This document shows, one piece after another, positions 51,155 to 60,342 of a DNA stretch of 64,000 nt. Position 1 is the stretch's first letter. Every line of letters starts with the position of its first letter. Source of the DNA: AP-15 sp963703855 (lineage in GTDB: Bacteria > Pseudomonadota > Alphaproteobacteria > ATCC43930 > CGMCC-115725); assembly GCA_963703855.1 (NCBI GenBank), contig CAVPFW010000020.1, positions 1 to 64,000 of the forward strand. Reading direction: 5' to 3'. The notes beneath the pieces were generated by a model, which worked only from the letters and a program-made list of their open reading frames with translations, was not told the origin of the DNA and ran no database searches. A program made the position numbers and the translations under genes.

Positions 51155-51559
51155 ATGGTCGCGATCAAATCCGTTGCCCATTTCAGCATTCCGGTCAGCG
51201 ATGTCGCCGCAAGCACGCGCTTTTATACCGAGACCGTCGGCTGCCGGCATTTGTCGACGGTGCCGGGCGGGCACATGGCGTTCCTCGATGCGGCCGGGAC
51301 CTGCCTGATCCTGGTCGAGCGCGAGCCGCCGATCAACCCGAGGTCCGAGGATCATGGCGGCGTGCACCATTCCTTCGCCGTCGCGCACGACGATTACCGG
51401 GCGGCGCTCGACCATCTGCGCGCGCACGGCGTCGAGATCACCTTTGAAGAAGACCGGCAGGGCGGCGTGGTCAACGGCCCGCGCGCCTATTTCCACGATC
51501 CCGACGGCACCGTGCTGGAATTCATCGATCTGACCAGCTACGCCGGCGATAAAGCCTGA
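51155..51559 (+). CDS. VOC/glyoxalase-fold protein
   Basis: A 134-residue one-domain glyoxalase-fold protein: KSVAHFSIPVSDVAASTRFY, HHSFAVAHDDYRAALDHLRA and FHDPDGTVLEFIDL contain the His, His and Glu ligands (metal site H-H-E). It starts MVAIKSVAHFS with GAGGGAGAATCCG upstream. It may be a dioxygenase, lyase or antibiotic-binding protein; nothing in the sequence chooses. Alone between the cyclase pair and an SDR. Confidence 0.85.
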   Translation: MVAIKSVAHFSIPVSDVAASTRFYTETVGCRHLSTVPGGHMAFLDAAGTCLILVEREPPINPRSEDHGGVHHSFAVAHDDYRAALDHLRAHGVEITFEEDRQGGVVNGPRAYFHDPDGTVLEFIDLTSYAGDKA

Positions 51560-51697
51560 CTATCGGCTTCACGCATTATCGGTCCCGCCACGCGCAAAAC
51601 AGTCCTCCCGAAGCGAGTAAGTGTGTCGATCTCGCCGTCGGACCTCGCGCGCGGATGCGCCCTCCCCCGCTCCGGGAAGAGGGCGCGACGCGACGGA

Positions 51698-52480
51698 TTA
51701 CACCACCGGGGAGCGGCCGCCGTCGACGTTGATGGCGCAGCCGGTCACGTAGGAGGCGGCGTCGGAGGCGAGGAAACAGGCGACGTTGGCGAATTCCTCG
51801 GCCCGGCCCATGCGGCCCAAGGGCACCTGCCGCCCGGCCTGCGCGATGAAATCGTCGAGCGAGACATTGGTGCCCTCGCGCTGATGGCGGCGCACGATCT
51901 GGTCGCTGACGATGACGCCCACATGCAATGAATTGACCAGCACGTTGTAGGGCGCGCCCTCGCCCGAGAGCGCTTTGGTGAACGCCATCTGGGCGGCGCG
52001 GCTGACCGAGGTCGGCGCGCTGTCCGGCCCCGGCGCCTTGGCGCCGATGTTGAGGACGCTGATGATGCGGCCCCAGCGGCGCTGCTTCATCTGCGGAAAG
52101 ACCAGCCGGCAAAAGCGGATCTGGGCGAACAATTTGAGGTCGAGATCGCCCTGCCACATCTCGTCGGTCAATTCCTCGGATGGGCCGCGGATGGACTGAC
52201 CGGCGTTGTTGACGAAGATGTCGATCTTGCCGAGCTCGGACATGACCTGGTCATAGGCCCGGCGGATTTCGGCCGCCTTGGAGACGTCGGTGCTGATTGC
52301 GGCGACCTTGCCCTTGGCGCCGGACTCGATCTTCTTTTTGGCCTCGGCCAAAGTGTCGGGGTTGCGCGCCAGGATCGCGACGTCGGCGCCCGAGGCGGCA
52401 AACCGCTCGGCCATCGCCAGCCCCAGCCCTTTGCTGCCGCCGGTGATCACCGCACTTCTTCCGTTCAGTCGAACATCCAT
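51698..52480 (-). CDS. SDR-family protein lacking the Tyr-x3-Lys motif
   Basis: A 260-residue SDR with a complete NAD(P) site (AVITGGSKGLGLAMAERF, NNAGQSIRGPSEE) and the usual end (VTGCAINVDGGRSPVV). At the catalytic place, where most have YxxxK after a Ser, it reads APTSVSRAAQMAFTKALS: neither Tyr nor Lys at the expected spots. The relative SVLNIGAKAPGP likewise differs from NISS. The segment is coherent and not frameshifted, so this belongs to a divergent or inactive clade. Its start is MDVRLNGRSAVI with GGAGG 6 bases upstream (on the minus strand). Confidence 0.85.
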   Translation of the reverse strand: MDVRLNGRSAVITGGSKGLGLAMAERFAASGADVAILARNPDTLAEAKKKIESGAKGKVAAISTDVSKAAEIRRAYDQVMSELGKIDIFVNNAGQSIRGPSEELTDEMWQGDLDLKLFAQIRFCRLVFPQMKQRRWGRIISVLNIGAKAPGPDSAPTSVSRAAQMAFTKALSGEGAPYNVLVNSLHVGVIVSDQIVRRHQREGTNVSLDDFIAQAGRQVPLGRMGRAEEFANVACFLASDAASYVTGCAINVDGGRSPVV

Positions 52481-52508
52481 CTTCCGAGTTCCTCCTATGG
52501 CTTGTGGG

Positions 52509-52625
52509 AGTCGTCACCCCCGCGCACGCGGGGGGTCCAGAGCCTGCCCCTGGCCTGAACAGGGGGCAACCGCCGTGAGAGCGGGTCCTGGATTGCCGCT
52601 CTCGCGGCGCTCTCGCGGGAATGAC
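52509..52625. repeat. Extragenic palindromic repeat
   Basis: Inverted arms: GTCACCCCCGCG...GGGTCCAGAGCC near the left and GGGTCCTGGATTGCC...CGGGAATGAC at the right. Similar words (ACCCAGAGCCTGC, GAACAGGG) occur near 63700-63730, so it is a dispersed family. It lies between the SDR and AKR genes (both minus strand). Confidence 0.6.
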
Positions 52626-52642
52626 GGGCGAGCGGGGTACTG

Positions 52643-53590
52643 TCACCCGACCGTGAATGAATCGATCTGTTGCATCTCATCTGCCGTCAATCGCCATGCT
52701 CCGGCGGCACGCACATTCTGCTCGACCTGCTCGGGCGTGGTCGCCCCGGCGATGACGCTCGCCACGGCCGGGCGGCGCAATAGCCAGCTCAAGGCCAGGT
52801 CGAGCAGGGTGTGGCCGCGTTCGGCGGCGAAGCCTTCGAGGCGATCGAGCAGCGCCCAATTTTCCTCGCTCAGATAGCGGCCGGCGGCCCGCGGCATCGA
52901 GCCCAGGCGCGAACCCGCCGGCAAAGCGGCGCCGCGCCGGTATTTGCCGGTCAGCAGCCCGTCGGCCAACGGGCGGAACGGGATCAGCCCGAGGCCGTAG
53001 GCTTCGAGCACCGGCAGCATCTCGCGATCGAGCCCGCGCGCGAGCAGGCTGTACTCCTCCTGGCACGAGACGAACTGGTGGAGGCCGAGATGCTTGGCCG
53101 TCCACTGCGCCTCGACCACCTGCCAGGGCGCCAGGGTCGACGCACCGATGTAGCGCACCTTGCCGGCGCGCACGAGGTCGTCGAGCGCGCGCAGGGTCTC
53201 CTCGATCGGGGTCAGCGGGTCGGGCTGGTGCTGCTGGTAAAGATCGATCCAATCGGTGCGCAGCCGTTTGAGGCTGGCTTCGACCTCGGTGATGATGTAG
53301 CCGCGCGAGGCGCCCTCGAACCGGCCCGAGCCATCCATCGGGCGGGCGAATTTGGTTGCCAGCACGATGTCCTTGCGGCGCTCGCCGAGGATTTCGCCGA
53401 GGCACGTCTCGGAACAGCCGCGCGGGTCGCCGTAGGTGTCGGCCTCGTCGAAAAAGGTGATGCCGAGATCCAGCGCCTTGTGCACGACCCGGCGCGTTGC
53501 TTCGAGGTCGATGCGGCCGCCGAAATTGTTGCAGCCGAGCCCGATCGCCGACACCCGAAGCCCCGATTTCCCGAGATGACGCTGCTCCAA
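52643..53590 (-). CDS. Aldo/keto reductase
   Basis: A 315-residue TIM-barrel NADPH reductase. The tetrad is visible: Asp and Tyr in FFDEADTYGDPRGCSETCLG, Lys in LATKFARPMD and His in DLYQQHQPDP. The start is taken as a TTG at 53590 (LEQRHLGKSGLRVSAIGLGC) with GGGGGA 8 bases upstream; an upstream ATG would add 20 residues of non-family sequence. C-terminal NADP site: VIAGATTPEQVEQNV. Subfamily is closest to general sugar or aryl-alcohol reductases; substrate unknown. Confidence 0.88.
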   Translation of the reverse strand: MEQRHLGKSGLRVSAIGLGCNNFGGRIDLEATRRVVHKALDLGITFFDEADTYGDPRGCSETCLGEILGERRKDIVLATKFARPMDGSGRFEGASRGYIITEVEASLKRLRTDWIDLYQQHQPDPLTPIEETLRALDDLVRAGKVRYIGASTLAPWQVVEAQWTAKHLGLHQFVSCQEEYSLLARGLDREMLPVLEAYGLGLIPFRPLADGLLTGKYRRGAALPAGSRLGSMPRAAGRYLSEENWALLDRLEGFAAERGHTLLDLALSWLLRRPAVASVIAGATTPEQVEQNVRAAGAWRLTADEMQQIDSFTVG

Positions 53591-53869
53591 GACGGTCCCC
53601 CTTTTGCCTCGACAGCGGCAGTATAGGGGCTTTGCCCCGAATGGCAGCAATTTGCTGACATATGCGCCGCCCGGTCCGCCTCCCCAGCGGCCACGGGGGA
53701 GGGAGGGCCCAGCACCAGCGGGAGGGCCTGCCCCGGACCTGATCCGGGGGGGGCGGGCACGGGCGGCGCTTTCTCCCAGATCGCGTTTGCAATCCTCGCG
53801 CCTTTGAGGAAAATTGCAGCGAGCTTACAAATCCCTCGGGTGAATGCCCGGGGGCGCGGGAGGTCGCCT

Positions 53870-54076
53870 ATGGACGATAAGCCGCCGGGCAGCCGGCCGT
53901 CGCCGCTCTGGTATATTCTGCTGCTGCTGCCGTTCGTCGCGATGTTCTGGGTGTCGAGCTACAACCGGGTCGAGCCCGAATGGGGCGGCATCCCGTTCTA
54001 CTACTGGTATCAGCTCTTATGGATTCCGATCGGGGCGGGGTTGACCCTGATCGTCTATTTCGCCACCCGGCGATAG
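53870..54076 (+). CDS. DUF3311 small membrane protein, partner of the MctP symporter
   Basis: A 68-residue protein with two transmembrane helices (PLWYILLLLPFVAMFWVSSY and FYYWYQLLWIPIGAGLTLIV). Its WxG-F/Y-YWYQLLWIP pattern is that of DUF3311 proteins, encoded next to sodium:solute symporters of the MctP/YidK kind. GGGAGG lies 7 bases upstream of the ATG. The symporter ATG is 19 bases after the stop. Probably an accessory subunit. Confidence 0.88.
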   Translation: MDDKPPGSRPSPLWYILLLLPFVAMFWVSSYNRVEPEWGGIPFYYWYQLLWIPIGAGLTLIVYFATRR

Positions 54077-54095
54077 CGGCGGAGCGCGACGGGCC

Positions 54096-55634
54096 ATGCC
54101 GATCAACTGGGCCGCGCTGACCGTCTTTGTCCTGCTGTTCGCGCTGATCACCGTGCTCGGGTTTGTCGCCGTGCATTGGCGCCGCGGCGACCTCGGCCTG
54201 CTGCACGAATGGGGGCTGGCGGGCAGCCGGTTCGGCACCGTCGTCACCTGGTTCCTGCTGGGCGGCGACCTCTACACCGCCTACACCTTCATCGCCGTTC
54301 CGGCCTTGATGTTCGGGGCCGGCGCGCTCGGCTTTTTCGCCGTGCCCTACACGATCATGGTCTACCCCTTTGTCTTCGCCGTGTTCCCGCGGCTGTGGTC
54401 GGTCGCGCGCCGGCACGGCTACATCACCGCCGCCGATTTCGTGCGCGGCCGGCACGGCAACCGGTGGCTGGCCTTGGCCGTCGCCGTCACCGGCATCGTC
54501 GCGACGATGCCCTACATCGCGCTGCAGCTGGTCGGCATCCAGGTGGTCATCGCGGCACTCGGGATCGCGGGCTCGGGGCTGTGGGGCGACCTGCCATTGG
54601 TCATCGCCTTCGTGATCCTCGCCGCCTTCACCTATACGAGCGGGCTGCGCGCGCCGGCGGCGATCGCGATCGTTAAGGACATCCTGATCTGGCTCACGGT
54701 CATCGTCGCGATCGTCGCGATCCCGCTCGAGCTCGGCGGATATGCCAAGATCTTCGCGGCGGTGCCGCCGGCGAAATTGCTGCTGGCCGCGCCCCAGGGG
54801 CCGACCTTCGGCAATTACAGCGCCTACGCGACCCTGGCTTTCGGCTCTGCCTTGGCCTTGTTCCTCTATCCGCATTCGGTCACCGGGGTGCTCAGCGCCA
54901 GCAACCGCCAGGCGATCAGCCGCAACGCCGCGTTTCTGCCGGCCTACTCGTTTCTGCTGGCGCTGATCGCGCTGTTCGGCTTCATGGCGATCGCCGCCGG
55001 GGTCGCGACCGCACCCGCCTACGCGCCGCTGTTGAAGCAATACGGCCCCAATTTCGCGGTGCCGGCATTGATCCTGGCGATGTTCCCGTCATGGTTCGCC
55101 GGGGTCGCCTTTGCCGCGATCGCGATCGGCGCCCTGGTGCCGGCCGCGATCATGTCGATCGCCGCCTCGAATTTGTGGACGCGCAACATCTACCGCGAGT
55201 TCCTGCGCCCGGACTGCACGGCGGCGCAGGAATCGCAGATGGCCAAGACCGTCTCCTTGATCATCAAATTCGGCGCGCTCGCCTTTGTCCTCGGATTGCC
55301 ATTGCAATACGCAATCCAGCTGCAGCTTCTGGGCGGGGTATGGATCATCCAGACCCTGCCCGCGGTGATCGGCGGCCTCTACACCCGATGGTTTCACGAC
55401 CGCGCACTGTTTCTCGGCTGGCTCGCCGGCATCGTCGCCGGCACGGCGATGGCCGCATCGCAGCAGTTCAAGCCGATCTACCCGCTGCATGTTGCCGGCT
55501 GGACGATCCCGTGCTACGCCGCGCTGGCCGCGCTCGTCGTCAACCTGATCGTCGTCATCGTGCTGACCCCGGTGTTCACCGCGATCCACGCCGCGCGCGG
55601 ATTAGACGAAACCGAGGCCGGCCACTACGTGTGA
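54096..55634 (+). CDS. mctP: Sodium:solute symporter (MctP-type monocarboxylate uptake)
   Basis: A 512-residue inner-membrane transporter with about 13 helices. SSF-family features: FGTVVTWFLLGGDLYTAYTF (helix 2, ligand site), YITAADFVRGRHGNRW, and LFLYPHSVTGVLSASNRQAI with the conserved region before helix 7; SNLWTRNIYREF marks the later loop. The closest known group is MctP/YidK carriers for lactate, pyruvate, propionate and similar acids; that is a subfamily guess. The DUF3311 partner precedes it (19 bases). Intact. Confidence 0.9.
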   Translation: MPINWAALTVFVLLFALITVLGFVAVHWRRGDLGLLHEWGLAGSRFGTVVTWFLLGGDLYTAYTFIAVPALMFGAGALGFFAVPYTIMVYPFVFAVFPRLWSVARRHGYITAADFVRGRHGNRWLALAVAVTGIVATMPYIALQLVGIQVVIAALGIAGSGLWGDLPLVIAFVILAAFTYTSGLRAPAAIAIVKDILIWLTVIVAIVAIPLELGGYAKIFAAVPPAKLLLAAPQGPTFGNYSAYATLAFGSALALFLYPHSVTGVLSASNRQAISRNAAFLPAYSFLLALIALFGFMAIAAGVATAPAYAPLLKQYGPNFAVPALILAMFPSWFAGVAFAAIAIGALVPAAIMSIAASNLWTRNIYREFLRPDCTAAQESQMAKTVSLIIKFGALAFVLGLPLQYAIQLQLLGGVWIIQTLPAVIGGLYTRWFHDRALFLGWLAGIVAGTAMAASQQFKPIYPLHVAGWTIPCYAALAALVVNLIVVIVLTPVFTAIHAARGLDETEAGHYV

Positions 55635-55640
55635 CCGAAC

Positions 55641-55992
55641 TCATAGCTCGAGGATGAGGCGGATACCCTCCTCCATCATCCGAAGATCAACCGCCGAGAG
55701 ATGTCCCGAATTGTGAGTGAGGCGGCGCTTGTCCACAGCCCGCAATTGGTCGCAAAACAGCAACGGAATTAGGACCCGCCGATGATGTTGCGACAACAAT
55801 GGGCGGTCTTGGGGCTGGGCCGGTTGACAGCGGTACGACGACGACTGTCCGGCGCGCGCGGTTGAGCGCGTCCGCCGTTACGGCAACGGCGGGCCGCGTC
55901 TTGCGGATCTCACTCCCTTGGGTCGGATCGAGGTTCACCCACCACAAAACGTCGCCACGCCGAACCGCGATCGCTCCCGTGGGCGCTGCCAT
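55641..55992 (-). pseudogene. MazF/PemK-type toxin, frameshifted
   Basis: Translation from 55992 gives MAAPTGAIAVRRGDVLWWVN LDPTQGSEIRKTRPAVAV..., the standard MazF/PemK RNase: P-x-x-G-S-E-I/Q and KTRPAVAV. An extra T in a run of four at about 55758 breaks it; the corrected frame gives VAVCDQLRAVDKRRLTHNSG and the helical end MEEGIRLILEL, stop at 55641. The CDQLRAVDKRRL segment is part of the RNase core. The uncorrected frame ends with 15 non-family residues. The antitoxin gene lies just upstream. Confidence 0.8.
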
Positions 55993-55996
55993 GCCT

Positions 55997-56266
55997 TCAC
56001 TCGCTCGCATCTCGTCGAGGACCGTCGCCGGTGAGCCCATCGTCGATGGTGGCGTCCCACTCGGCCATTTCGGTAGCCAGCTGATGCTCTCTCTCGCCGG
56101 CGAGCGCGGCCTGGTAAAGGGGATCGTCATCCCCGCGATCGTCCGGGGGCAGCGCTTCCTCCAATAACCGTTGGATGAACTTGCTGCGCTGGCGGACCGA
56201 AACGCTGCGCTTAAATCGCCTGACAAGCTCGTCCGGAAGATGGATCAGCAATTGCGCGGTGGGCGT
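55997..56266 (-). CDS. MazE/ParD-type antitoxin paired with the damaged MazF; start codon unclear
   Basis: About 88 residues with a ribbon-helix-helix start: PTAQLLIHLPDELVRRFKRS, then VRQRSKFIQRLLEEALPPD, then an acidic tail which would bind the toxin. The natural beginning seems to be the codon at 56264-56266, which reads ACG, not ATG, with GGGGGA 7 bases upstream; relatives begin with M-x-A-Q-L. If the ATG was lost, the gene would start in-frame only at weak points. It is thus likely decayed together with the toxin. The toxin ATG follows by 4 bases. Confidence 0.55.
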   Translation of the reverse strand, partial: TPTAQLLIHLPDELVRRFKRSVSVRQRSKFIQRLLEEALPPDDRGDDDPLYQAALAGEREHQLATEMAEWDATIDDGLTGDGPRRDASE

Positions 56267-56405
56267 TCCGAGGTCCCCCGGTCCACAGAAAGGAAATCGA
56301 TATCGATATCCTCGGAGATCTGCACAAGATCTGCCGGTTGGCGCCGACAAAAATGCGGGCTCGGCGGCCACCCCCGCGACGCGACGGCTCGGCCTTTGCG
56401 GACGC

Positions 56406-57236
56406 TCAGACCGGGTGCATCTCAAACCCGGCAGGGCGGCCGGCGCGGCTGGCGGCCTCGGCGGCGGGAAGGCCCGGGTCCCACAAATTGGCGTCGAAGC
56501 GGTAGCCGTTGACCTGGTCGGCGGCGGCCGAGACCACCCACAGCAATGGCGGCACCATCTCGTCGGGCTCGACCAGGCGGGCGGCGCGGCCCTCGCGGCT
56601 CATCGCGCGCATTTCCTCGGCCATGCCCGGCGTGTTGGCGCCGGCGCCGGGGTTGACGATGTTGATCGTCAGCCCAGTCCCTTCGGCTTCCTTGGCCCAC
56701 ACCTCGGTCGCCATTTCGAGCGCCGCTTTCGACGCGCCGTAAGGGTGTGTCCCGGCCCGGTTCATCGTGTCGAGCTTGGTCGTGACGTTGACGATGCGGC
56801 CCCAGCCCCGCGCGACCATGCCCGACGCGACCCGGCGCCCCAGCCGGTCGGCGGCGAGGTAGTTGGTGGCGATGACGTTGTCGACGATCTCGTCGCCGAC
56901 CTCCCAGAATTTCTGCAGCGACGGCCGCCGGTAGCGCGCCGGGTCGATATAGGTGAAGGTCAGGCCGGCATTGTTGACGAGGATGTCGGCTGGACCGAAC
57001 CGGCCCTGCGCCACCGCTACAACCCGGTCGCACTCGGCGGCTTCGCGCAGATCGGACACGAGCGGGTGGATGCGGTCAGCCAGCGGCGTGCCGGCAAGCT
57101 CACGCTCGATCTCGGCCACGTCGGCGGCGATGTGGCCGACCGCGAGCACCCGATGCCCCTCGCGCGCCAGCCCCAGCGCCATTGCCCGGCCGAGCCCGCG
57201 CAGCCCGCCGGTGACGATCGCAACCCGCTGTTCCAT
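56406..57236 (-). CDS. Short-chain dehydrogenase/reductase
   Basis: A 276-residue classical SDR: TGGLRGLGRAMALGLAREGH (cofactor), NNAGLTFTYI, IVNVTTKLDT (Ser position as T), and HPYGASKAALEMATEVWAKE with Tyr and Lys in place. It ends QVNGYRFDANLWDPGLPAAE, typical of NADP-using oxidoreductases. Start MEQRVAIVTGG at 57236. Subfamily unassigned; the place between a MazEF relic and an LLM monooxygenase suggests a catabolic use. Confidence 0.9.
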   Translation of the reverse strand: MEQRVAIVTGGLRGLGRAMALGLAREGHRVLAVGHIAADVAEIERELAGTPLADRIHPLVSDLREAAECDRVVAVAQGRFGPADILVNNAGLTFTYIDPARYRRPSLQKFWEVGDEIVDNVIATNYLAADRLGRRVASGMVARGWGRIVNVTTKLDTMNRAGTHPYGASKAALEMATEVWAKEAEGTGLTINIVNPGAGANTPGMAEEMRAMSREGRAARLVEPDEMVPPLLWVVSAAADQVNGYRFDANLWDPGLPAAEAASRAGRPAGFEMHPV

Positions 57237-57264
57237 TATCCCCTCCTGACCAACGGCTCGGGTT

Positions 57265-57372
57265 TCGCCCCTCACCCCAACCCTCTCCCCGCAAGCGGGG
57301 CGAGGGGAGGAGCCGCGCGTCTTATCCCCTCGCCCCGCGCGAGCGGGGAGACCCGCGCCAGCGGGAGGGTGA
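57265..57372. repeat. Extragenic palindromic repeat
   Basis: The gap between the SDR and LLM genes contains CCCTCTCCCCGCAAGCGGGG followed by its near-inverse CCCGCGCGAGCGGGGAG and a short GCGGGAGGG. The first part recurs, inverted, after katE (63618). Both fit stem-loops with no U-tract. Confidence 0.65.
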
Positions 57373-57403
57373 GCGGCCGGCACCGCTGGTCTGCTTGTCG
57401 AGG

Positions 57404-58423
57404 TCACACCTGCGCCAGCGCCATCGGGGAGTCGGCGAAGGCCGGCATGATCTCCTCGGCGAAGGTCCTGAGGCCGGCGACCGAGGCGCCCGTTGCGGCA
57501 AACAGCACATGCTCGACGCCGCCCGCCTCCAGCCGCTTCAATCGGGCGATGATCTCCTCGGGGGTGCCGAGCAACGGCGCGTCGTCGAGCACGAACGAAT
57601 CCTCGTCCTCCTTGATGTGGGCGTAGCGCTCGGCGCCGGGGCCGCGGGCGAGATCGCCGATATTCTTCAGCACCTGGCGGCGGGTGGCGATCGCGCGCCG
57701 GCGTTCTTCGTCGTTGTGCACGATCTGCAGCCCGCGGGTGACGCCGACCGACATCGGGTCCCAAGGCCGGCCGACCCGGTCGCATTCCCGGCGGAAGGTG
57801 GCGACCCGGTCGATGATCAGATCGGTCGGGGCGATCTGGTCGAGCAGCAGGTTGTAGCCCTCGCGGGCGGCGCGGCCGATCAACTCGGCGCTGCCGGCGC
57901 CGAGCCAGAACGGCGGGTGCGGCTGCTGGATCGGGCTCGGCTCGACGACGACGTTGTCGAAATGCCAGCGCTTGCCGTGATAGGAGAACCGCCCCGGCGA
58001 GGTCCACGCCTTGCGGATCACCTCCATCGCCTCGTCGAAACGCTCGGTCGCCTCCTCGGGGGCGATGCAGAAACCGGCGAATTCGTAGCTGCGGTAGCCT
58101 TTGCCGACGCCGAAATCCAAGCGCCCGTTCGATAGGAGGTCGAGGGTCGCCGCCTGCTCGGCCACCAGGATCGGGTTGTGCCAGGGCAGCACGACGACCG
58201 CGGTGCCGAGGCGGATGCGCTCGGTGCGCGCCGCCAGATAGGCGAGCATGCTCATCGACGCCGACACCTGGCCAAACCCGGTGAAATGGTGCTCGACCAG
58301 AAAGACGCTCGAAAAGCCGAGCTTTTCGGCCTCGACCACGTAATTGACGAAGTCGTGATAGGCGGAGCTGTCGCCGGCCGGCCCGCCCTTGGCCCGCGCC
58401 CCGCCGAATAGCCCGAATTTCAT
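57404..58423 (-). CDS. LLM-class flavin-dependent oxidoreductase
   Basis: A 339-residue TIM-barrel flavin monooxygenase of the bacterial luciferase-like type. MKFGLFGGARAKGGPAGDSS starts it; conserved are VEHHFTGFGQVSASMSMLAY, RIRLGTAVVVLPWHNPILVA and LDFGVGKGYRSYEFAGF, the FMN phosphate and substrate pocket. It needs a flavin reductase, not seen here. A role in oxidising a sulfonate, amine or ring compound is possible. Start set at MKFGLFGG; 10 upstream codons are open but unlike the family. Confidence 0.88.
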   Translation of the reverse strand: MKFGLFGGARAKGGPAGDSSAYHDFVNYVVEAEKLGFSSVFLVEHHFTGFGQVSASMSMLAYLAARTERIRLGTAVVVLPWHNPILVAEQAATLDLLSNGRLDFGVGKGYRSYEFAGFCIAPEEATERFDEAMEVIRKAWTSPGRFSYHGKRWHFDNVVVEPSPIQQPHPPFWLGAGSAELIGRAAREGYNLLLDQIAPTDLIIDRVATFRRECDRVGRPWDPMSVGVTRGLQIVHNDEERRRAIATRRQVLKNIGDLARGPGAERYAHIKEDEDSFVLDDAPLLGTPEEIIARLKRLEAGGVEHVLFAATGASVAGLRTFAEEIMPAFADSPMALAQV

Positions 58424-58502
58424 GCGCCCGCTCCGAGAACCGCGTCGCGCCAATATATGGCGCGAGGCTGGTCCGGTCGAGGCCGGGGCCCAGCGGGCAC
58501 GC

Positions 58503-59081
58503 TCAAAACAGCGGCGGGATCAGCGCCGAGGTCTGGTCGCGGTATTGCTCGTATTCGGGAAAGGTCTGGCGCATGCGCGCCTCCTCGACCCGGATCTTCC
58601 ACAGGAAACCGAGCAGCGCGCAGCCGACGGCGAGCAGCGCCCGCCATTCGCCGATCGCCGCCGCGGTGCCGATCAGCGCGAGCAGCAGCCCGGTATAGAT
58701 CGGATGCCGAACCACCCGATAAGGACCCGAGCGGACGAGCTGATGATCCTGTTTGACCGTGATGATGCCGCTCCAATTGCGCCCGAGATGCCAGCGCGCC
58801 CATACCGCGAGCCCGAGCCCGGCTGCGACCGCGACGGCGCCCAGCAAGGGCACGACTCTTCCCGGCGGCCGGAAGCGCGCCGTCAGCAGCGGCGGCAGCA
58901 AGCGCGGCGCCGCCAGCAGCACGGCGCAAACGAGTAGCGGGATCACATGGAGCGCGCGCGAGCCGGCGGATTCCCGCCACCGCGTCGGCTTGGTGCAGCC
59001 GGCGAGGACAATCCACAACGCCGCCCAGGCAAGCCACATGGCCGGGATGACGAAGCGGGTGTTCAAATTGAGGATGGTCAT
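58503..59081 (-). CDS. Isoprenylcysteine carboxyl methyltransferase (ICMT/PEMT)-family membrane protein
   Basis: A 192-residue membrane protein with five or so helices. The SAM-binding signature of ICMT/phospholipid methyltransferases is RSGPYRVVRHPIYTGLLLAL (RHPxY) then RVEEARMRQTFPEYEQYRDQ. In bacteria such proteins methylate diverse substrates, not prenylated proteins. The start is MTILNLNTRFVIPAMWLAW at 59081; 60 codons above are open but low-quality. It ends 80 bases before the LLM start on the same strand. Confidence 0.85.
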   Translation of the reverse strand: MTILNLNTRFVIPAMWLAWAALWIVLAGCTKPTRWRESAGSRALHVIPLLVCAVLLAAPRLLPPLLTARFRPPGRVVPLLGAVAVAAGLGLAVWARWHLGRNWSGIITVKQDHQLVRSGPYRVVRHPIYTGLLLALIGTAAAIGEWRALLAVGCALLGFLWKIRVEEARMRQTFPEYEQYRDQTSALIPPLF

Positions 59082-59170
59082 CTGGGTTCCCGGTGCGCGC
59101 AGGCGGGAAGGCTGGCGCGCGGCCAGCCGAACATTCTCCCGACTAGCGGCGTGATGCCGCTCACCGAGGC

Positions 59171-60263
59171 GTGGTTTTCCGTGGCGTCGCGGAACGCTGG
59201 TGATCGGGGTTTGAGGTTGCGCCGAGGGGTTTGTAGTGGGGCATCCGGCCCCGTCAGTCACGGCGGCAATTTCGCGATACTACCGACGAGATCGGCGAAG
59301 CCGGCCTGATAGGGGAAGGCACTCGGCAGGGCGATCTTTATGCGGGTGACCATTTCCGTGACACGACCGGCCACCTTGATCAGGCAAAGGCGGATCGTAT
59401 CGAACTGGGCGTCGCGCCAGAACGATGTCCGGGGCGCCAGACCGCGCAGGTTCAGCATCAGCCAGTAGGCTGCGGTGTGGATCAGCAGCCGGAACTGGTT
59501 GGCCGTCGCCTTGGTGCACGAGGTGCGGTCGGAGGCGAGGTGCAGCTTGTGCGCCTTGATCAGGTTTTCGGCCTGCCCGCGCGCGCAATAGATTTTCTCG
59601 TAAAGCGATTTGGGCAGGCCCGCGCAGGTTGGTGACGATAAAGCGGCTGTCGACGCCTTGAGCGGAGGCCTCGACGCGGGCGATGACACGACGCTCGACC
59701 TTCCAGCTTGTCGCGGCGTAGCGGAAGTCGCCGTAGCGGCGCACTTTGTCGGCCTCGCCGTCGAGCCGACCGAGTGCAGCATCCTCGGCGAGATTGCCGA
59801 CCCGGCGCAGCAGCACCGCGTTGCCGGCGAGGCCGAAGATGTAGCCGATGCGCTTGCGCTCGCACCACGCCATGGCTTCGGGCCGCGCGTAATGGCTGTC
59901 GCCCGCACAATGATGTCGACCGACGGCCAGCGGGCGCGGATATGGCCGATGACATGGCGCAGCACCAGCGTCACCTCGGCCCCGTCCGGCGTCTTGCCGG
60001 GGCGCAGGATGATCGCCACCGGCTTGGCCGTAGTGGCCTCGTAGATGTGGATCGGCTGGAAGCAGCGGCTGTCGTAGTAGGCGTTGAACAGCGCCAGCTG
60101 CTGGCCGCCGTGAACCCGGTCCTCGGTGTCGTCGATGTCGAGCACGATGCGCCGGGGGACCTGTTGGAAGCTGTCGCAGAATACCTCGACCATCGCCGCC
60201 ATCATCCGCTTGAGTGCGGTCGGGCCGGGCAGGTTTTCGAGCCGGCTGATGGTCGGTTGCGAG
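59171..60263 (-). mobile_element. IS1380-family element, copy B: truncated and frameshifted
   Basis: About 1.1 kb of the same element as copy A, in the same orientation. The 5' third of the transposase (roughly 140 residues, i.e. the right end of the element) is missing: similarity ends at GGTCGGTTGCGAG (60263), after which the dioxygenase promoter begins. The remaining coding sequence changes frame at about 59905 and back at about 59620. It retains LDIDDTEDRVHGGQQLALFN and the end YWLMLNLRGLAPRTSFW. It cannot make transposase but its left end is intact. Confidence 0.88.
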
Positions 60264-60342
60264 AGGAGGTGCGCACAGCCGGCGCCCTTTTGCTATGATC
60301 GCGGGTCTGAGGTCGCGATCGCACGATGGGAGGAGGCGACAG

